DNA from: Candidatus Krumholzibacteriota bacterium
GTDB taxonomy: Bacteria; Krumholzibacteriota; Krumholzibacteriia; Krumholzibacteriales; Krumholzibacteriaceae
DNA: 11,639 bases
Assembly: GCA_030613345.1 (NCBI GenBank)
Contig: JAUWMD010000054.1
Coordinates: forward strand, 1-11,639
Direction: 5' to 3'
Shown: piece after piece, positions 1 through 6,205 of the stretch
Layout of the letters: each line of letters opens with the position of its first letter
Numbering within the stretch: the first letter of the stretch is position 1
Notes under the pieces: model-generated
The model's input: the letters and a program-made list of their open reading frames with translations, nothing else
What the model was told of the DNA's origin: nothing
Databases searched by the model: none
Position numbers and translations under genes: made by a program

Positions 1-1
1 C

Positions 2-112
2 GACTGGGCTGCGAAGGATAACCGGGGAAAGCCAGTTTCCAGCGGTATCTACTTCTACCGCCTCATCGCGGGGGATTTCGTGCAGACGAGGAAGATGGTG
101 CTGCTGCGCTAG
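2..112 (+). CDS. C-terminal end of a secreted protein with FlgD-like/T9SS-style sorting domain (partial)
   Basis: Only the last 36 residues and a TAG stop are in the window; the gene continues upstream of base 1. The fragment begins DWAAKDNRGK and holds SSGIYFYRL followed by a basic tail ending KMVLLR. This is the last part of the FlgD-like Ig fold/type A C-terminal sorting domain that ends many secreted proteins of FCB and related candidate phyla. The same ending (SSGVYFYRL...KMVLLR) closes the giant protein encoded at 6779-9805, so both probably use the same export or surface-anchoring route. Nothing can be said about the catalytic or binding part of the protein, which lies outside the window. 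The frame and domain ending are clear; the sorting role is inferred from the family. Confidence 0.85.
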   Translation, partial: DWAAKDNRGKPVSSGIYFYRLIAGDFVQTRKMVLLR

Positions 113-412
113 TACGTGTCTCTTTTGAGAAAAAGTAATTAATGGGTGACCCGGGAGCTGGTGATCACTGGCGGTTCGAACGAATTTAAGTGGGTCTTCG
201 TGCCGGACGATTCGATCCTGGTCGAATAACCTATCCCTGCTTGTCAGGCGGGGCTTTTTATTGGAGTGGAGGAATAACGGACCTTCCCCACTGGAACTGG
301 TCCAGGTTTATGGTTATACTCCAGCCTGGTGAGCCGCTCCTCTATTCCCGTGATAGTCAGGCTGATTCCATGTACAATCGATTGCCTGATCAGGTGACAA
401 GGTGAAACTGAA
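113..412. other. 300-bp intergenic region without a recognisable gene
   Basis: No convincing coding frame is present. Short open frames at 190-405 (+) and 244-432 and 314-526 (-) have no good ribosome site or recognisable content. Visible elements are a 6-bp inverted repeat (ATTCGA at 210-215, TCGAAT at 222-227), a terminator-like hairpin at 235-259, and a perfect 10-bp palindrome CCTGATCAGG at 385-394. The palindrome sits just before the ribosome site AAGGTG (399-404) of the ABC-F gene. A weak -10-like TATACT lies at 315-320 with no good -35. The region therefore probably holds the 3' untranslated end of the upstream gene and the promoter/leader of the ABC-F gene. No tRNA fold could be made. 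Confidence 0.5.
235..259 (+). terminator. Probable rho-independent terminator of the upstream gene
   Basis: CCCTGC (235-240) can pair with GCGGGG (248-253), giving six base pairs including one G-T wobble, around a 7-base loop. A C and a run of five T (255-259) follow. The element lies about 120 bases after the stop at 112, so either that gene has a long 3' untranslated region or an unrecognised small RNA ends here. Confidence 0.5.
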
Positions 413-2263
413 GTGATTATCGTCGAGAACATATCGAAGAGCTACGGCAGCCAGGAGCTTTTCAGAAACGCCGGGTTCAGGCTGAACGCCAGGGAACGGC
501 TCGGTCTGGTAGGCAGGAACGGTCACGGCAAAACGACGCTGCTGCGCCTTATCATGGGCGAGGAAGAGGCCGATTCCGGGAATATTATCATACCGAAGGG
601 GTACTCGATCGGCCTCGTCAGTCAGGAACCGGAGTTCAGCTGCGCCACCGTTCTGGAGGAGGGGTGCCGTGGGCTGCCCCGTGAAGAGAGCGACCAGTCG
701 TGGAAGGTCGAGAAGGTCCTCTCAGGGCTCGGTTTCAGGGCGCCGGACCTGGAAAAGGACCCCTTCGAGCTATCCGGCGGATTCCAGGTCAGATTGAACC
801 TCGCCAAGATCCTCGTGAAAAATATCGACCTGCTGCTGCTCGACGAGCCTAACAACTACCTCGATATAACCTCGATCAGATGGCTGACGAGATACCTCAA
901 CGGCCGGCAGGGAGAGCTGGTCCTGATAACCCACGACAGGAGCTTCATGGACCACGTGGTCACCCACACGATGGGGATCTACAGGAAGACGCTCCGCAAG
1001 ATTAGCGGGGATACGGGCAAGCTCTACTCCCAGTTCGCCATGGAGGAAGAGGTCTATGAGAAGACCAGGATCAACGACGAGAAGAAGAGAAAGAAATCCG
1101 AGGAGTTCATAAGGCGCTTCAGGGCCAAGGCGCGGCTCGGTGGCCTCGTCCAGTCGAGGATCAAGACGCTGGAGAAGCAGAAGAAGCTCGAGAAGCTCGA
1201 AAAGACGAAGGACCTCGATTTCTCCTTCAGGTCGAGCCCGTTCAACGGCAAGCCGGTCATGAATGTCAGTGAGATCTCTTTCGGATATGAGCCCGGCAGG
1301 CCGCTCTTTTCCGATCTTTCCTTCTCGATCGGGCCGTACGACAGGGTCTGCGTCGTCGGCGAGAACGGCAAGGGGAAGCCAACACTCCTAAAGACGCTGG
1401 CCGGCAGGCTGGAACCTCGATCGGGCGAGGTGTCGCTCAACACGACGGTCAGAAGCGCATATTACGAGCAGGCAAACGTAAACAGCCTGGAGGACGACAG
1501 GACCGTTCTGGAGGAGATCATGAGCTCCGACCCGGACGTCGATCACCAGAGAGCCAGAAATATCTGCGGGATGATGATGTTCGAGGGCGACTCCGCCCTC
1601 AAGAGGATAAAGATCCTCTCTGGCGGGGAAAAGAACAGGGTCCTGCTCGGAAAGACCATCGCCACGCCGGTGAGCTTTTTGCTTCTCGACGAGCCGACCA
1701 ACCAGCTCGACATGGAAGCGTGCGACGCCCTTCTCGAGGCGATAAACGAATTCGAGGGGGCCGTCCTCATGGTGACGCATAACGAGATGCTTCTTCACGG
1801 TCTTGCGGAGAGGCTCATCGTCTTTCAGGACGGAAGGGCCTTCGTCTTCGAGGGGGGATATCAGGAATTCCTCGAGAAGAGGGGTTGGGAGAGCGAGAGG
1901 GATGCCGCCGCCGGGACGGATATGAAAACGGCTGGAAAGAAAGCGGACAGGAAAGAGCTCAAGCGGCTTCGCACCGAGCTTGTCCGCGAAAGATCGAAGG
2001 CGCTCAGGCCCCTGGAGAGAAAGATCGAGGAGACGGAAACGGCGATCGTGAAGGCCGAGAAGGAGCTCGAGAAGCTTCACCACGAGATGGAAGAGGCCTC
2101 GAGAAGCGGCGACAACATGAAGATAGCGGACCTGTCGAAGAGGATCCACGCCTGCGAAAATGATATAGAATCCGGTTTCGCGCGGCTCGAAACCGGCTCT
2201 GCCTTATACCACGAGCAGAAAGAGGCCTTTGAGAAGCGGCTCGATGAACTCGATCGCAGCTGA
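413..2263 (+). CDS. ABC-F family ATPase (Uup/YheS-like, soluble tandem ABC protein)
   Basis: A 616-residue cytosolic protein with two ABC ATPase domains and no membrane segment. ABC-F proteins bind the ribosomal E site and relieve stalled or drug-inhibited translation. Domain 1 has Walker A GRNGHGKTT (34-42), signature LSGGF (120-124), Walker B LLLLDE ending at Glu145 and H-switch His174. The linker (about 205-275) holds FIRRFRAKA and VQSRIKTLEK, hallmarks of the family. Domain 2 has Walker A GENGKGKPT (316-324), signature LSGGEKNRV (402-410), Walker B LLLDE ending at Glu427 and His456. Residues about 505-612 form a charged C-terminal coiled coil as in Uup/YheS. Oddities: the Ser/Thr expected after Lys322 is Pro323, and domain 1 reads DEPNNYLD instead of DEPTNHLD. 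GTG start, preceded by AAGGTG at 399-404. Family certain; substrate or antibiotic link unknown. Confidence 0.95.
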   Translation: MIIVENISKSYGSQELFRNAGFRLNARERLGLVGRNGHGKTTLLRLIMGEEEADSGNIIIPKGYSIGLVSQEPEFSCATVLEEGCRGLPREESDQSWKVEKVLSGLGFRAPDLEKDPFELSGGFQVRLNLAKILVKNIDLLLLDEPNNYLDITSIRWLTRYLNGRQGELVLITHDRSFMDHVVTHTMGIYRKTLRKISGDTGKLYSQFAMEEEVYEKTRINDEKKRKKSEEFIRRFRAKARLGGLVQSRIKTLEKQKKLEKLEKTKDLDFSFRSSPFNGKPVMNVSEISFGYEPGRPLFSDLSFSIGPYDRVCVVGENGKGKPTLLKTLAGRLEPRSGEVSLNTTVRSAYYEQANVNSLEDDRTVLEEIMSSDPDVDHQRARNICGMMMFEGDSALKRIKILSGGEKNRVLLGKTIATPVSFLLLDEPTNQLDMEACDALLEAINEFEGAVLMVTHNEMLLHGLAERLIVFQDGRAFVFEGGYQEFLEKRGWESERDAAAGTDMKTAGKKADRKELKRLRTELVRERSKALRPLERKIEETETAIVKAEKELEKLHHEMEEASRSGDNMKIADLSKRIHACENDIESGFARLETGSALYHEQKEAFEKRLDELDRS

Positions 2264-2314
2264 GCGCCAGACTATGGTCCTCTGTGACGTCTGTTGTCTA
2301 TGTCCGCCGCAACG

Positions 2315-2797
2315 TCAATTGCCGAGCACGATGACGTTTAAATGCGGATGCTTGTCAAGGCTGCATCCGGATCTTTCCAGAGCCACCGTATGAGTCCCCT
2401 GACTGAGGACCTTCATCGCCGAGGTCGAGACCGAAGCTCCGTTATTGCCCGAGGTCGTGACCGGATTGTCGACCATAATCAGTGTATTATCGTCGGCGGT
2501 TCCGTCAAAAACCAGTCTTACGACGAATTTGCATGCGGCGCCAGTTCCCCAGACGCTCTCTGTCGCGATGAAGATAACGGTGCTCTCCTCTTCCGTGATC
2601 TCAAACGTCACGCTCGCCGCTTCCACGAAAGAGTGGCCCCAGCTGAAACCGACTGAAGGATCGTTGGTGAACCCGATGCCTGATCCGGCCGCCCCATCGG
2701 GGCCTTCGGGTCCTTCAGGTCCTGTTGGTCCCTGGTCACCCTCGCAGGAAGGAAATGCTACGAGGAAGATCAGCAAGAGAAACAGCAGAGTCTTCAA
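2315..2797 (-). CDS. Collagen-like lipoprotein with C-terminal beta-rich domain
   Basis: 160 residues. The start is TTG at 2797, chosen because AAGGAG (2805-2810) sits 7 bases upstream and the protein then opens with MKTLLFLLLIFLVAFPSC, a short lipoprotein signal with a relaxed lipobox ending at Cys18. Seven Gly-X-Y triplets follow directly (Gly20 to about residue 40: GDQ GPT GPE GPE GPD GAA GSG), a collagen-like stalk too short to be more than a trimerising spacer. The rest (41-160) is predicted beta-rich and polar, with two Cys (in GAACKF and RSGCSL). It resembles the small jelly-roll domains that follow collagen-like stalks in bacteria, but I cannot name a family. Likely lipid-anchored in the envelope. 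It converges on the ABC-F gene, 51 bases away, with no clear terminator between. Confidence 0.85.
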   Translation of the reverse strand: MKTLLFLLLIFLVAFPSCEGDQGPTGPEGPEGPDGAAGSGIGFTNDPSVGFSWGHSFVEAASVTFEITEEESTVIFIATESVWGTGAACKFVVRLVFDGTADDNTLIMVDNPVTTSGNNGASVSTSAMKVLSQGTHTVALERSGCSLDKHPHLNVIVLGN

Positions 2798-2836
2798 GAC
2801 TACTCTCCTTGTTAAATGAGTGGATGAATTATCATT

Positions 2837-2865
2837 TTGATAGCACAGATCCGATGGGCTGTAAA
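2837..2865 (-). promoter_or_regulatory. Predicted sigma-70 promoter of the collagen-like lipoprotein gene
   Basis: On the minus strand, TTTACA (complement of 2860-2865) and TATCAA (complement of 2837-2842) are separated by 17 bases. The start codon lies about 33 bases downstream of the expected transcription start. The -10 matches consensus at four of six positions. The lipoprotein can therefore be transcribed separately from the CGGC gene upstream of it on the same strand. Confidence 0.5.
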
Positions 2866-2912
2866 CTCCTTCCCTCTTTTCATGGGCAGGCGGGACAGGG
2901 GCCGGGATCAGC

Positions 2913-3356
2913 TCAATCGTACGCTTCCATGACGGCGGGATCCTCGTTCATCAGGTGGCCGGCCATCTTGTCCATCTTCATGTTTTTCCAGAACGAGAGA
3001 TGCTCGTGCACCTTCATGTACTTCATCGGAATCGGATGGGTGCCGATGACAACGGGTATCCCGTAGCGTGATTCGATGAATTCCTTGAAGTGGCCGATGC
3101 GGGGACATGGGGGATATCCCACGACGAGGCCGGTGGCAAGGTGGATCGCCTCGGCCCCGTTCCTGATCATTTCGTCGGGGACGTACTCCACGTTTCCCCC
3201 CGGACAGTCGCCGCAGAATGAATAACCGACGAGCTCGAGCTCCGTGTCCTCCGGATAGAGGGCGAATCCTCCCACTCGCTCGCGCATGGAGCGAAGGCAC
3301 TTGCCTCCTCCGCAATTCTTGTATCGTCCGCAGATGATGATGCCGATCTTCGTCAT
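2913..3356 (-). CDS. CGGC-domain putative metal-binding protein
   Basis: 147 residues, cytosolic, no signal peptide. The opening MTKIGIIICGRYKNC, the central FCGDCPGG (Cys48, Cys51), the stretch GAEAIHLATG, Cys84 in YPPCPR and a late GTHP match the CGGC domain family (PF08821), small proteins of unknown biochemical role proposed to bind metal through conserved cysteines. The name-giving CGGC reads CGDC here. Other cysteines are Cys9, Cys15 and Cys20. The start is ATG at 3356 with AAGGAG six bases upstream; the frame stays open to 3569 but that extension has no ribosome site and crosses the promoter. It is divergent from the 727-residue Cys/His-rich protein, sharing a 141-base control region, which may mean linked roles. 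Family assignment is from memory of the motif pattern; function is unproven. Confidence 0.85.
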   Translation of the reverse strand: MTKIGIIICGRYKNCGGGKCLRSMRERVGGFALYPEDTELELVGYSFCGDCPGGNVEYVPDEMIRNGAEAIHLATGLVVGYPPCPRIGHFKEFIESRYGIPVVIGTHPIPMKYMKVHEHLSFWKNMKMDKMAGHLMNEDPAVMEAYD

Positions 3357-3386
3357 TGCATTCTCCTTTCCGAGTGAACGGACGCG

Positions 3387-3415
3387 AGTATACGCATTAT
3401 CGAATCGTTTGACAA
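3387..3415 (-). promoter_or_regulatory. Predicted strong sigma-70 promoter of the CGGC gene
   Basis: Minus strand: TTGTCA (complement of 3410-3415), a 17-base spacer, then TATACT (complement of 3387-3392). Both boxes match consensus at five of six positions. The expected transcript starts near 3380, giving a short leader that contains the AAGGAG ribosome site before ATG 3356. Confidence 0.65.
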
Positions 3416-3440
3416 GTGGTCCCCCTGTCTGACGGATTGA

Positions 3441-3480
3441 CACCTCACGAATTATGATTACCTTTGAGGTGCGAGGTAAT
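3441..3480 (+). promoter_or_regulatory. Two interlocked 7-bp inverted repeats before the 727-residue gene
   Basis: CACCTCA (3441-3447) is the exact inverse complement of TGAGGTG (3465-3471). ATTACCT (3457-3463), lying inside the loop of the first pair, is the inverse complement of AGGTAAT (3474-3480), lying outside it. The second arm ends four bases before the ribosome site AAGGAGG (3485-3491). A TTGACA hexamer (3437-3442) overlaps the first arm; the best -10 at a legal distance, TACCTT (3459-3464, 16-base spacer), is poor. As RNA, the two stems have pseudoknot topology or could be alternative hairpins. As DNA, they could be overlapping operators. Confidence 0.45.
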
Positions 3481-3497
3481 ATACAAGGAGGAGGAAC

Positions 3498-5681
3498 ATG
3501 GGCGACATGCCGGATATCAAGCAGCTCCCGTTTGAACTCGCCTACCTGGCTCTGCTCACACGCTATCACCTGAAGCCGCTCAGCCGCTGGGAGGGAGAAC
3601 TCTCACCAGTTCAGATTTCCACACTGAACCTGCTGGGACTCGAAGTCGAACCTGTAAGGAGATACACCCTCCTGGGGAAGGGTGTGCCCCGCTCTGTATT
3701 CTCCATGAATGCGCGGTACGTCGAAACTTATCGTTCAAAATGCGAGGGGAAACGACTCAAGGCGACACCTTCCGTGGTAAAGCTCGAAGGGTGGTTTTTC
3801 GGATATCCCTCTTGCTGCGTCGAGCAGTTCATCAGGAAGCAGTACGTGCCGAACGGGCTGGATCAGGACGAGCAGCGCATTCTTTTCCACTGGGCCTGTC
3901 CCGGCTGTCAGGCTACACGGTCCCTCCTGCGGGAATACCAGGGTATTTACCGTGAGTGCGTTCATGCGTTCGGCGGCGTAGTGCCGGAGGGGACAATGCG
4001 CGAATGGCTCACATCAGATCAGAAAAACATATGGCATCACACGTTTCGCCGGGCACTTCCCTGGGCGGCCTCTCTTGCGGCTCTCGCCGTCCTGCCGGGA
4101 TTCGCAGGGACGCTGGATATCGATCCCCATGTCCTGGGCTCGCCCGACGACCAGGATGGAGACGGGTTGTCATACATGGAAGAGATCCTGCTGGGCAGAA
4201 GCCCGGCGATGAGCGACACAGACGCCAACGGAATCCTGGATGGTATCGATGAGAGCCTCGCTCTCTATACACTTATTGGCGCGCTGCCCCGGACACCGAT
4301 ACCGGACGGTCCCTATGTCGAGGAGTACCAGATGGATGGTGTCGAGCAGTGTGCCGTCTGCGGCGAATGGATAGATATGGGCTTTATCCGGATTATCCAT
4401 CCGGTGAGAAATCGGGAAGTCGATATCCCCTACATCGGGCTTCACTACCTCGAACACGGCGGCCTGGCCTACGACGGCAGCATACACGACGGCAGGGTCG
4501 ACATCGCCAGGATCAAGGCGATCCTCTTTCCGTACGATCTATCCCACATCATCGATGGATACGTCCATGAGGATGAGGATTCAGACCGCCTCGAAAACAA
4601 CGAAGAACCGCTCCTGTCGACCGATCCTGTCCTTCCCGACACGGACAATGATTCGGTCGAGGACGGATTCCAGATCGCAGAGGAGCTCACTGCGGCGCTT
4701 GGCAATCTTCCCCGGGAAGTACGCAGCGATGGCCCCTACCTTATCGAGCACATGCAAAAGGGGATCGAGACCTGTACCAGGTGCGGCCACGTCATGAACA
4801 TGGGTTGGGTCGAGGTGGTGAACCCGCTCGAGGATCTCTCGCTGGAGCTGCCATATATCACCCTGCATTATATGGCTCATGGCGGCCTGGTATATGAAGG
4901 CGACGTCCACCCCGCCGACCGCGCTCTGCCATCCGTTATTTCAACGCTCGTTTTCGGCTCGGGCCACAGCCACCAGCTGCTCGTCGAGGGGGACAGCGAC
5001 AGTGACGGGCTCACGGACGCCGAGGAAGAACAGATGTATTTCCTGACGAATAACCCCGATACGGATGGCGATGGGGTAAAGGACGGCCCCGACCTTGCCT
5101 TCTTTCTGCACGAGGTCATAGAAGGACTCCCGGTCGGCCCCCTGCCGGACCAGACATACGTTATCCACCATCTCACCTACGGGATCTACGAGTGCCTCGT
5201 GTGCGGGGAAAGTATCAACATGGGTTCTATGGAGATCGTAGACCCCATAGGTGGGAAAAGCACCTTGGTGAGTTACTACAGCGATCACTTCATGAAGCAC
5301 GGGAGCTTCTCGACCGACCGGCCGGATCTGTACGCACGGCTGGATGTGCTCAAGCTGGTCGATGTTATCGGGGTGAGTACCACGCAAGCAAGCGATCCGA
5401 TGCCGAGCATCATTCCTCTCTCAAACACCCCGAATCCATTTACCACCCAGACGGAGATCAGCTTTTCACTTCCTGCGGGCCGGAATGCGGAGCTGGTGAT
5501 ATTCGATGCAGCCGGCCGGAAGGTTTGTGACATTTACTCCGGACCGATTCGCGAGGGTAGTAACCGCTTCGTCTGGTACGGCAGGGATTCCAGGGGGCGG
5601 ATTGTTCCCTCGGGTGTATATTTCTGCAAGCTGAACCTGGGATCGTTCTCCCTGAAGCGAAAGATCGTGAAAGTGCACTGA
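3498..5681 (+). CDS. Multidomain Cys/His-repeat protein: DUF483-like domain, internal signal-like segment, three Ca-loop/CX2C-HX3H units, sorting tail
   Basis: 727 residues; ATG preceded by AAGGAGG seven bases away. Domain order: (a) residues 1-180, soluble, with FGYPSCCVEQF (Cys106, Cys107), CPGC (Cys134, Cys137) and Cys154, resembling DUF483-type cysteine proteins of unknown function; (b) residues 184-204, an Arg-Arg-led hydrophobic stretch ending in GFAG, like a signal peptide or anchor; (c) three composite units at about 217-344, 357-486 and 498-625, each with Asp-rich thrombospondin-type-3-like Ca loops followed by a module with CX2C, 27 residues, HX3H; (d) residues 641-727, a FlgD-like sorting domain with NTPNPF and PSGVYF. 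The N-terminal part should be cytosolic and the rest outside, so the full product would be a type II membrane protein or, by internal start, a secreted one. Metal binding is inferred; no enzyme motif was seen. Divergent from the CGGC gene. Confidence 0.85.
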   Translation: MGDMPDIKQLPFELAYLALLTRYHLKPLSRWEGELSPVQISTLNLLGLEVEPVRRYTLLGKGVPRSVFSMNARYVETYRSKCEGKRLKATPSVVKLEGWFFGYPSCCVEQFIRKQYVPNGLDQDEQRILFHWACPGCQATRSLLREYQGIYRECVHAFGGVVPEGTMREWLTSDQKNIWHHTFRRALPWAASLAALAVLPGFAGTLDIDPHVLGSPDDQDGDGLSYMEEILLGRSPAMSDTDANGILDGIDESLALYTLIGALPRTPIPDGPYVEEYQMDGVEQCAVCGEWIDMGFIRIIHPVRNREVDIPYIGLHYLEHGGLAYDGSIHDGRVDIARIKAILFPYDLSHIIDGYVHEDEDSDRLENNEEPLLSTDPVLPDTDNDSVEDGFQIAEELTAALGNLPREVRSDGPYLIEHMQKGIETCTRCGHVMNMGWVEVVNPLEDLSLELPYITLHYMAHGGLVYEGDVHPADRALPSVISTLVFGSGHSHQLLVEGDSDSDGLTDAEEEQMYFLTNNPDTDGDGVKDGPDLAFFLHEVIEGLPVGPLPDQTYVIHHLTYGIYECLVCGESINMGSMEIVDPIGGKSTLVSYYSDHFMKHGSFSTDRPDLYARLDVLKLVDVIGVSTTQASDPMPSIIPLSNTPNPFTTQTEISFSLPAGRNAELVIFDAAGRKVCDIYSGPIREGSNRFVWYGRDSRGRIVPSGVYFCKLNLGSFSLKRKIVKVH
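3986..3998 (+). promoter_or_regulatory. Internal ribosome site and ATG within the 727-residue gene
   Basis: GGAGGGG (3986-3992) lies just before an in-frame ATG at 3996 (Met167). Starting there gives a 561-residue protein whose first 38 residues read as a classical signal peptide: a charged start, Arg-Arg, a hydrophobic core and GFAG. The short form would be a conventional secreted repeat protein with a sorting tail. The upstream frame remains open, so both starts are possible. Confidence 0.45.
4146..4529 (+). repeat. Composite repeat unit 1 (Ca loop + CX2C-X27-HX3H module)
   Basis: Residues 217-344. An Asp-rich loop (DDQDGDGLSYMEE, then DTDANGILDG) precedes the module with Cys285, Cys288, His316 and His320. 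The module also carries GPYVEEY, the Met-Gly after the cysteines, PYI.LHY and HGGLAYDG. Units 1, 2 and 3 are in register with a period of 140-141 residues. Confidence 0.8.
4566..4955 (+). repeat. Composite repeat unit 2 (Ca loop + CX2C-X27-HX3H module)
   Basis: Residues 357-486. Asp-rich loops (HEDEDSDRLENNEE, DTDNDSVEDG) precede the module with Cys426, Cys429, His457 and His461. GPYLIEH, NMG, LPYITLHY and HGGLVYEGD align with unit 1 without gaps between the cysteine and histidine pairs. Confidence 0.8.
4989..5372 (+). repeat. Composite repeat unit 3 (Ca loop + CX2C-X27-HX3H module)
   Basis: Residues 498-625. This unit has the best Ca-loop consensus (GDSDSDGLTDAEE and DTDGDGVKDG). The module has Cys566, Cys569, His597 and His601 at the same spacing. 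It is the most divergent copy around the histidines (SYYSDHFMKHGS in place of the PYI.LHY..HGG stretch), but all four metal-ligand candidates are kept. Confidence 0.78.
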
Positions 5682-5753
5682 TTTTATTAAGCTTTATGTG
5701 GTATTCAAGGCTTCGGGCGGCATTCCCCTTGATCGAAACGAAACAAAGACATC

Positions 5754-5782
5754 TTGAAGAAGAAGTCCTGGCGCGGCATAAT
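5754..5782 (+). promoter_or_regulatory. Predicted sigma-70 promoter of the winged-helix/SNase operon
   Basis: TTGAAG (5754-5759), a 17-base spacer and CATAAT (5777-5782), five of six consensus matches in the -10. The expected transcription start is near 5789, about 38 bases before ATG 5827. The rest of 5682-5826 shows no terminator for the upstream gene and no other element. Confidence 0.5.
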
Positions 5783-5808
5783 GACCTTAGTATTGTGTCA
5801 TATGACCT
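5781..5808 (+). promoter_or_regulatory. Candidate operator: repeated ATGACC half-sites and palindrome
   Basis: ATGACCT occurs at 5781-5787 and again at 5802-5808, 21 bases apart (two helical turns). The second copy forms half of the perfect 10-bp palindrome GTCATATGAC (5797-5806). The sites overlap the -10 and the expected transcription start of the gene for a DNA-binding protein, a usual layout for autorepression. Confidence 0.4.
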
Positions 5809-5826
5809 AATCAGGAGGTCACCGCC

Positions 5827-6156
5827 ATGCTCGAACCGCTTTTGGGCTCGAAGAACAGGGAGAGGGTTCTCGTTTTCCTCGCTGTCAACGGTGAAGGGTA
5901 CGCCAGGCAGATATCACGCTTCTTCCATACCGGTCTCGCTCCTATCCAAAATCAGCTCGACAGGCTGGAGGCAGGCGGTGTGCTCTACAGCCGGAAAGCA
6001 GGGAGAACGAAAATCTTCGAATTGGATCCGAGGTATCCCTTTCTGAAAGAGCTCAGTGCCTTGCTAAAAAAGTCTCTTTCATTTTACTCTGACTCGGAGA
6101 GAGAACGGCTCGAGATGGTCAGGCGGCGACCGAGACGAAAGGGCAAGCCGGAATGA
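5827..6156 (+). CDS. Winged helix-turn-helix transcriptional regulator (ArsR/MarR-like)
   Basis: 109 residues; ATG with AGGAGG eight bases upstream. Residues about 8-53 form the helix-turn-helix (KNRERVLVFL, then YARQISRFF as positioning helix and APIQNQLDRLEAGGVL as recognition helix). A wing (SRKAGRTKIFEL) follows, then an amphipathic helix LKELSALLKK and a very basic tail (RRRPRRKGK). This matches small winged-helix proteins with the opening MLEPLxGSKNRERVL seen in many bacteria and archaea, sometimes beside nucleotidyltransferase toxin-antitoxin genes; no such partner is present here. The gene lies 49 bases before the SNase-like gene on the same strand, suggesting one transcript. Its target is unknown; the sites at 5781-5808 suggest it controls its own promoter. 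Confidence 0.88.
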   Translation: MLEPLLGSKNRERVLVFLAVNGEGYARQISRFFHTGLAPIQNQLDRLEAGGVLYSRKAGRTKIFELDPRYPFLKELSALLKKSLSFYSDSERERLEMVRRRPRRKGKPE

Positions 6157-6205
6157 AATCGATCGGCGAGAAGGCGAAATGCACACAGACAGGAGGGAGA
6201 TGGTC

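Noticed and set aside
170..230. tRNA-like stretch (GGTTCGAA near 173 and TTCGATCC near 211)
   Set aside because: No acceptor stem or D and anticodon arms can be folded around either T-loop-like sequence.
1388..2149. 253-residue open frame antisense to the ABC-F gene
   Set aside because: The sense strand carries the ABC-F motifs throughout. The antisense product has no recognisable domain.
2704..2740. Short DNA repeats of GGTCC(T/A) type
   Set aside because: Explained as codons for the collagen-like Gly-Pro-X triplets, not a separate repeat or CRISPR-type element.
2342..2819. Two plus-strand open frames (2342-2656 and 2445-2819) over the lipoprotein gene
   Set aside because: The minus-strand frame has a signal sequence, collagen triplets and a ribosome site. 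The Pro/Ser-rich plus-strand product is the mirror of the Gly-X-Y codons.
3357..3569. N-terminal extension of the CGGC gene (open frame to 3569)
   Set aside because: It would overlap the start of the divergent gene and the predicted promoter. ATG 3356 has AAGGAG at good spacing and gives the usual family start.
5696..6046. 116-residue open frame overlapping the winged-helix gene in another frame
   Set aside because: The frame at 5827-6156 has an AGGAGG site and a clear winged-helix fold; this one has neither.
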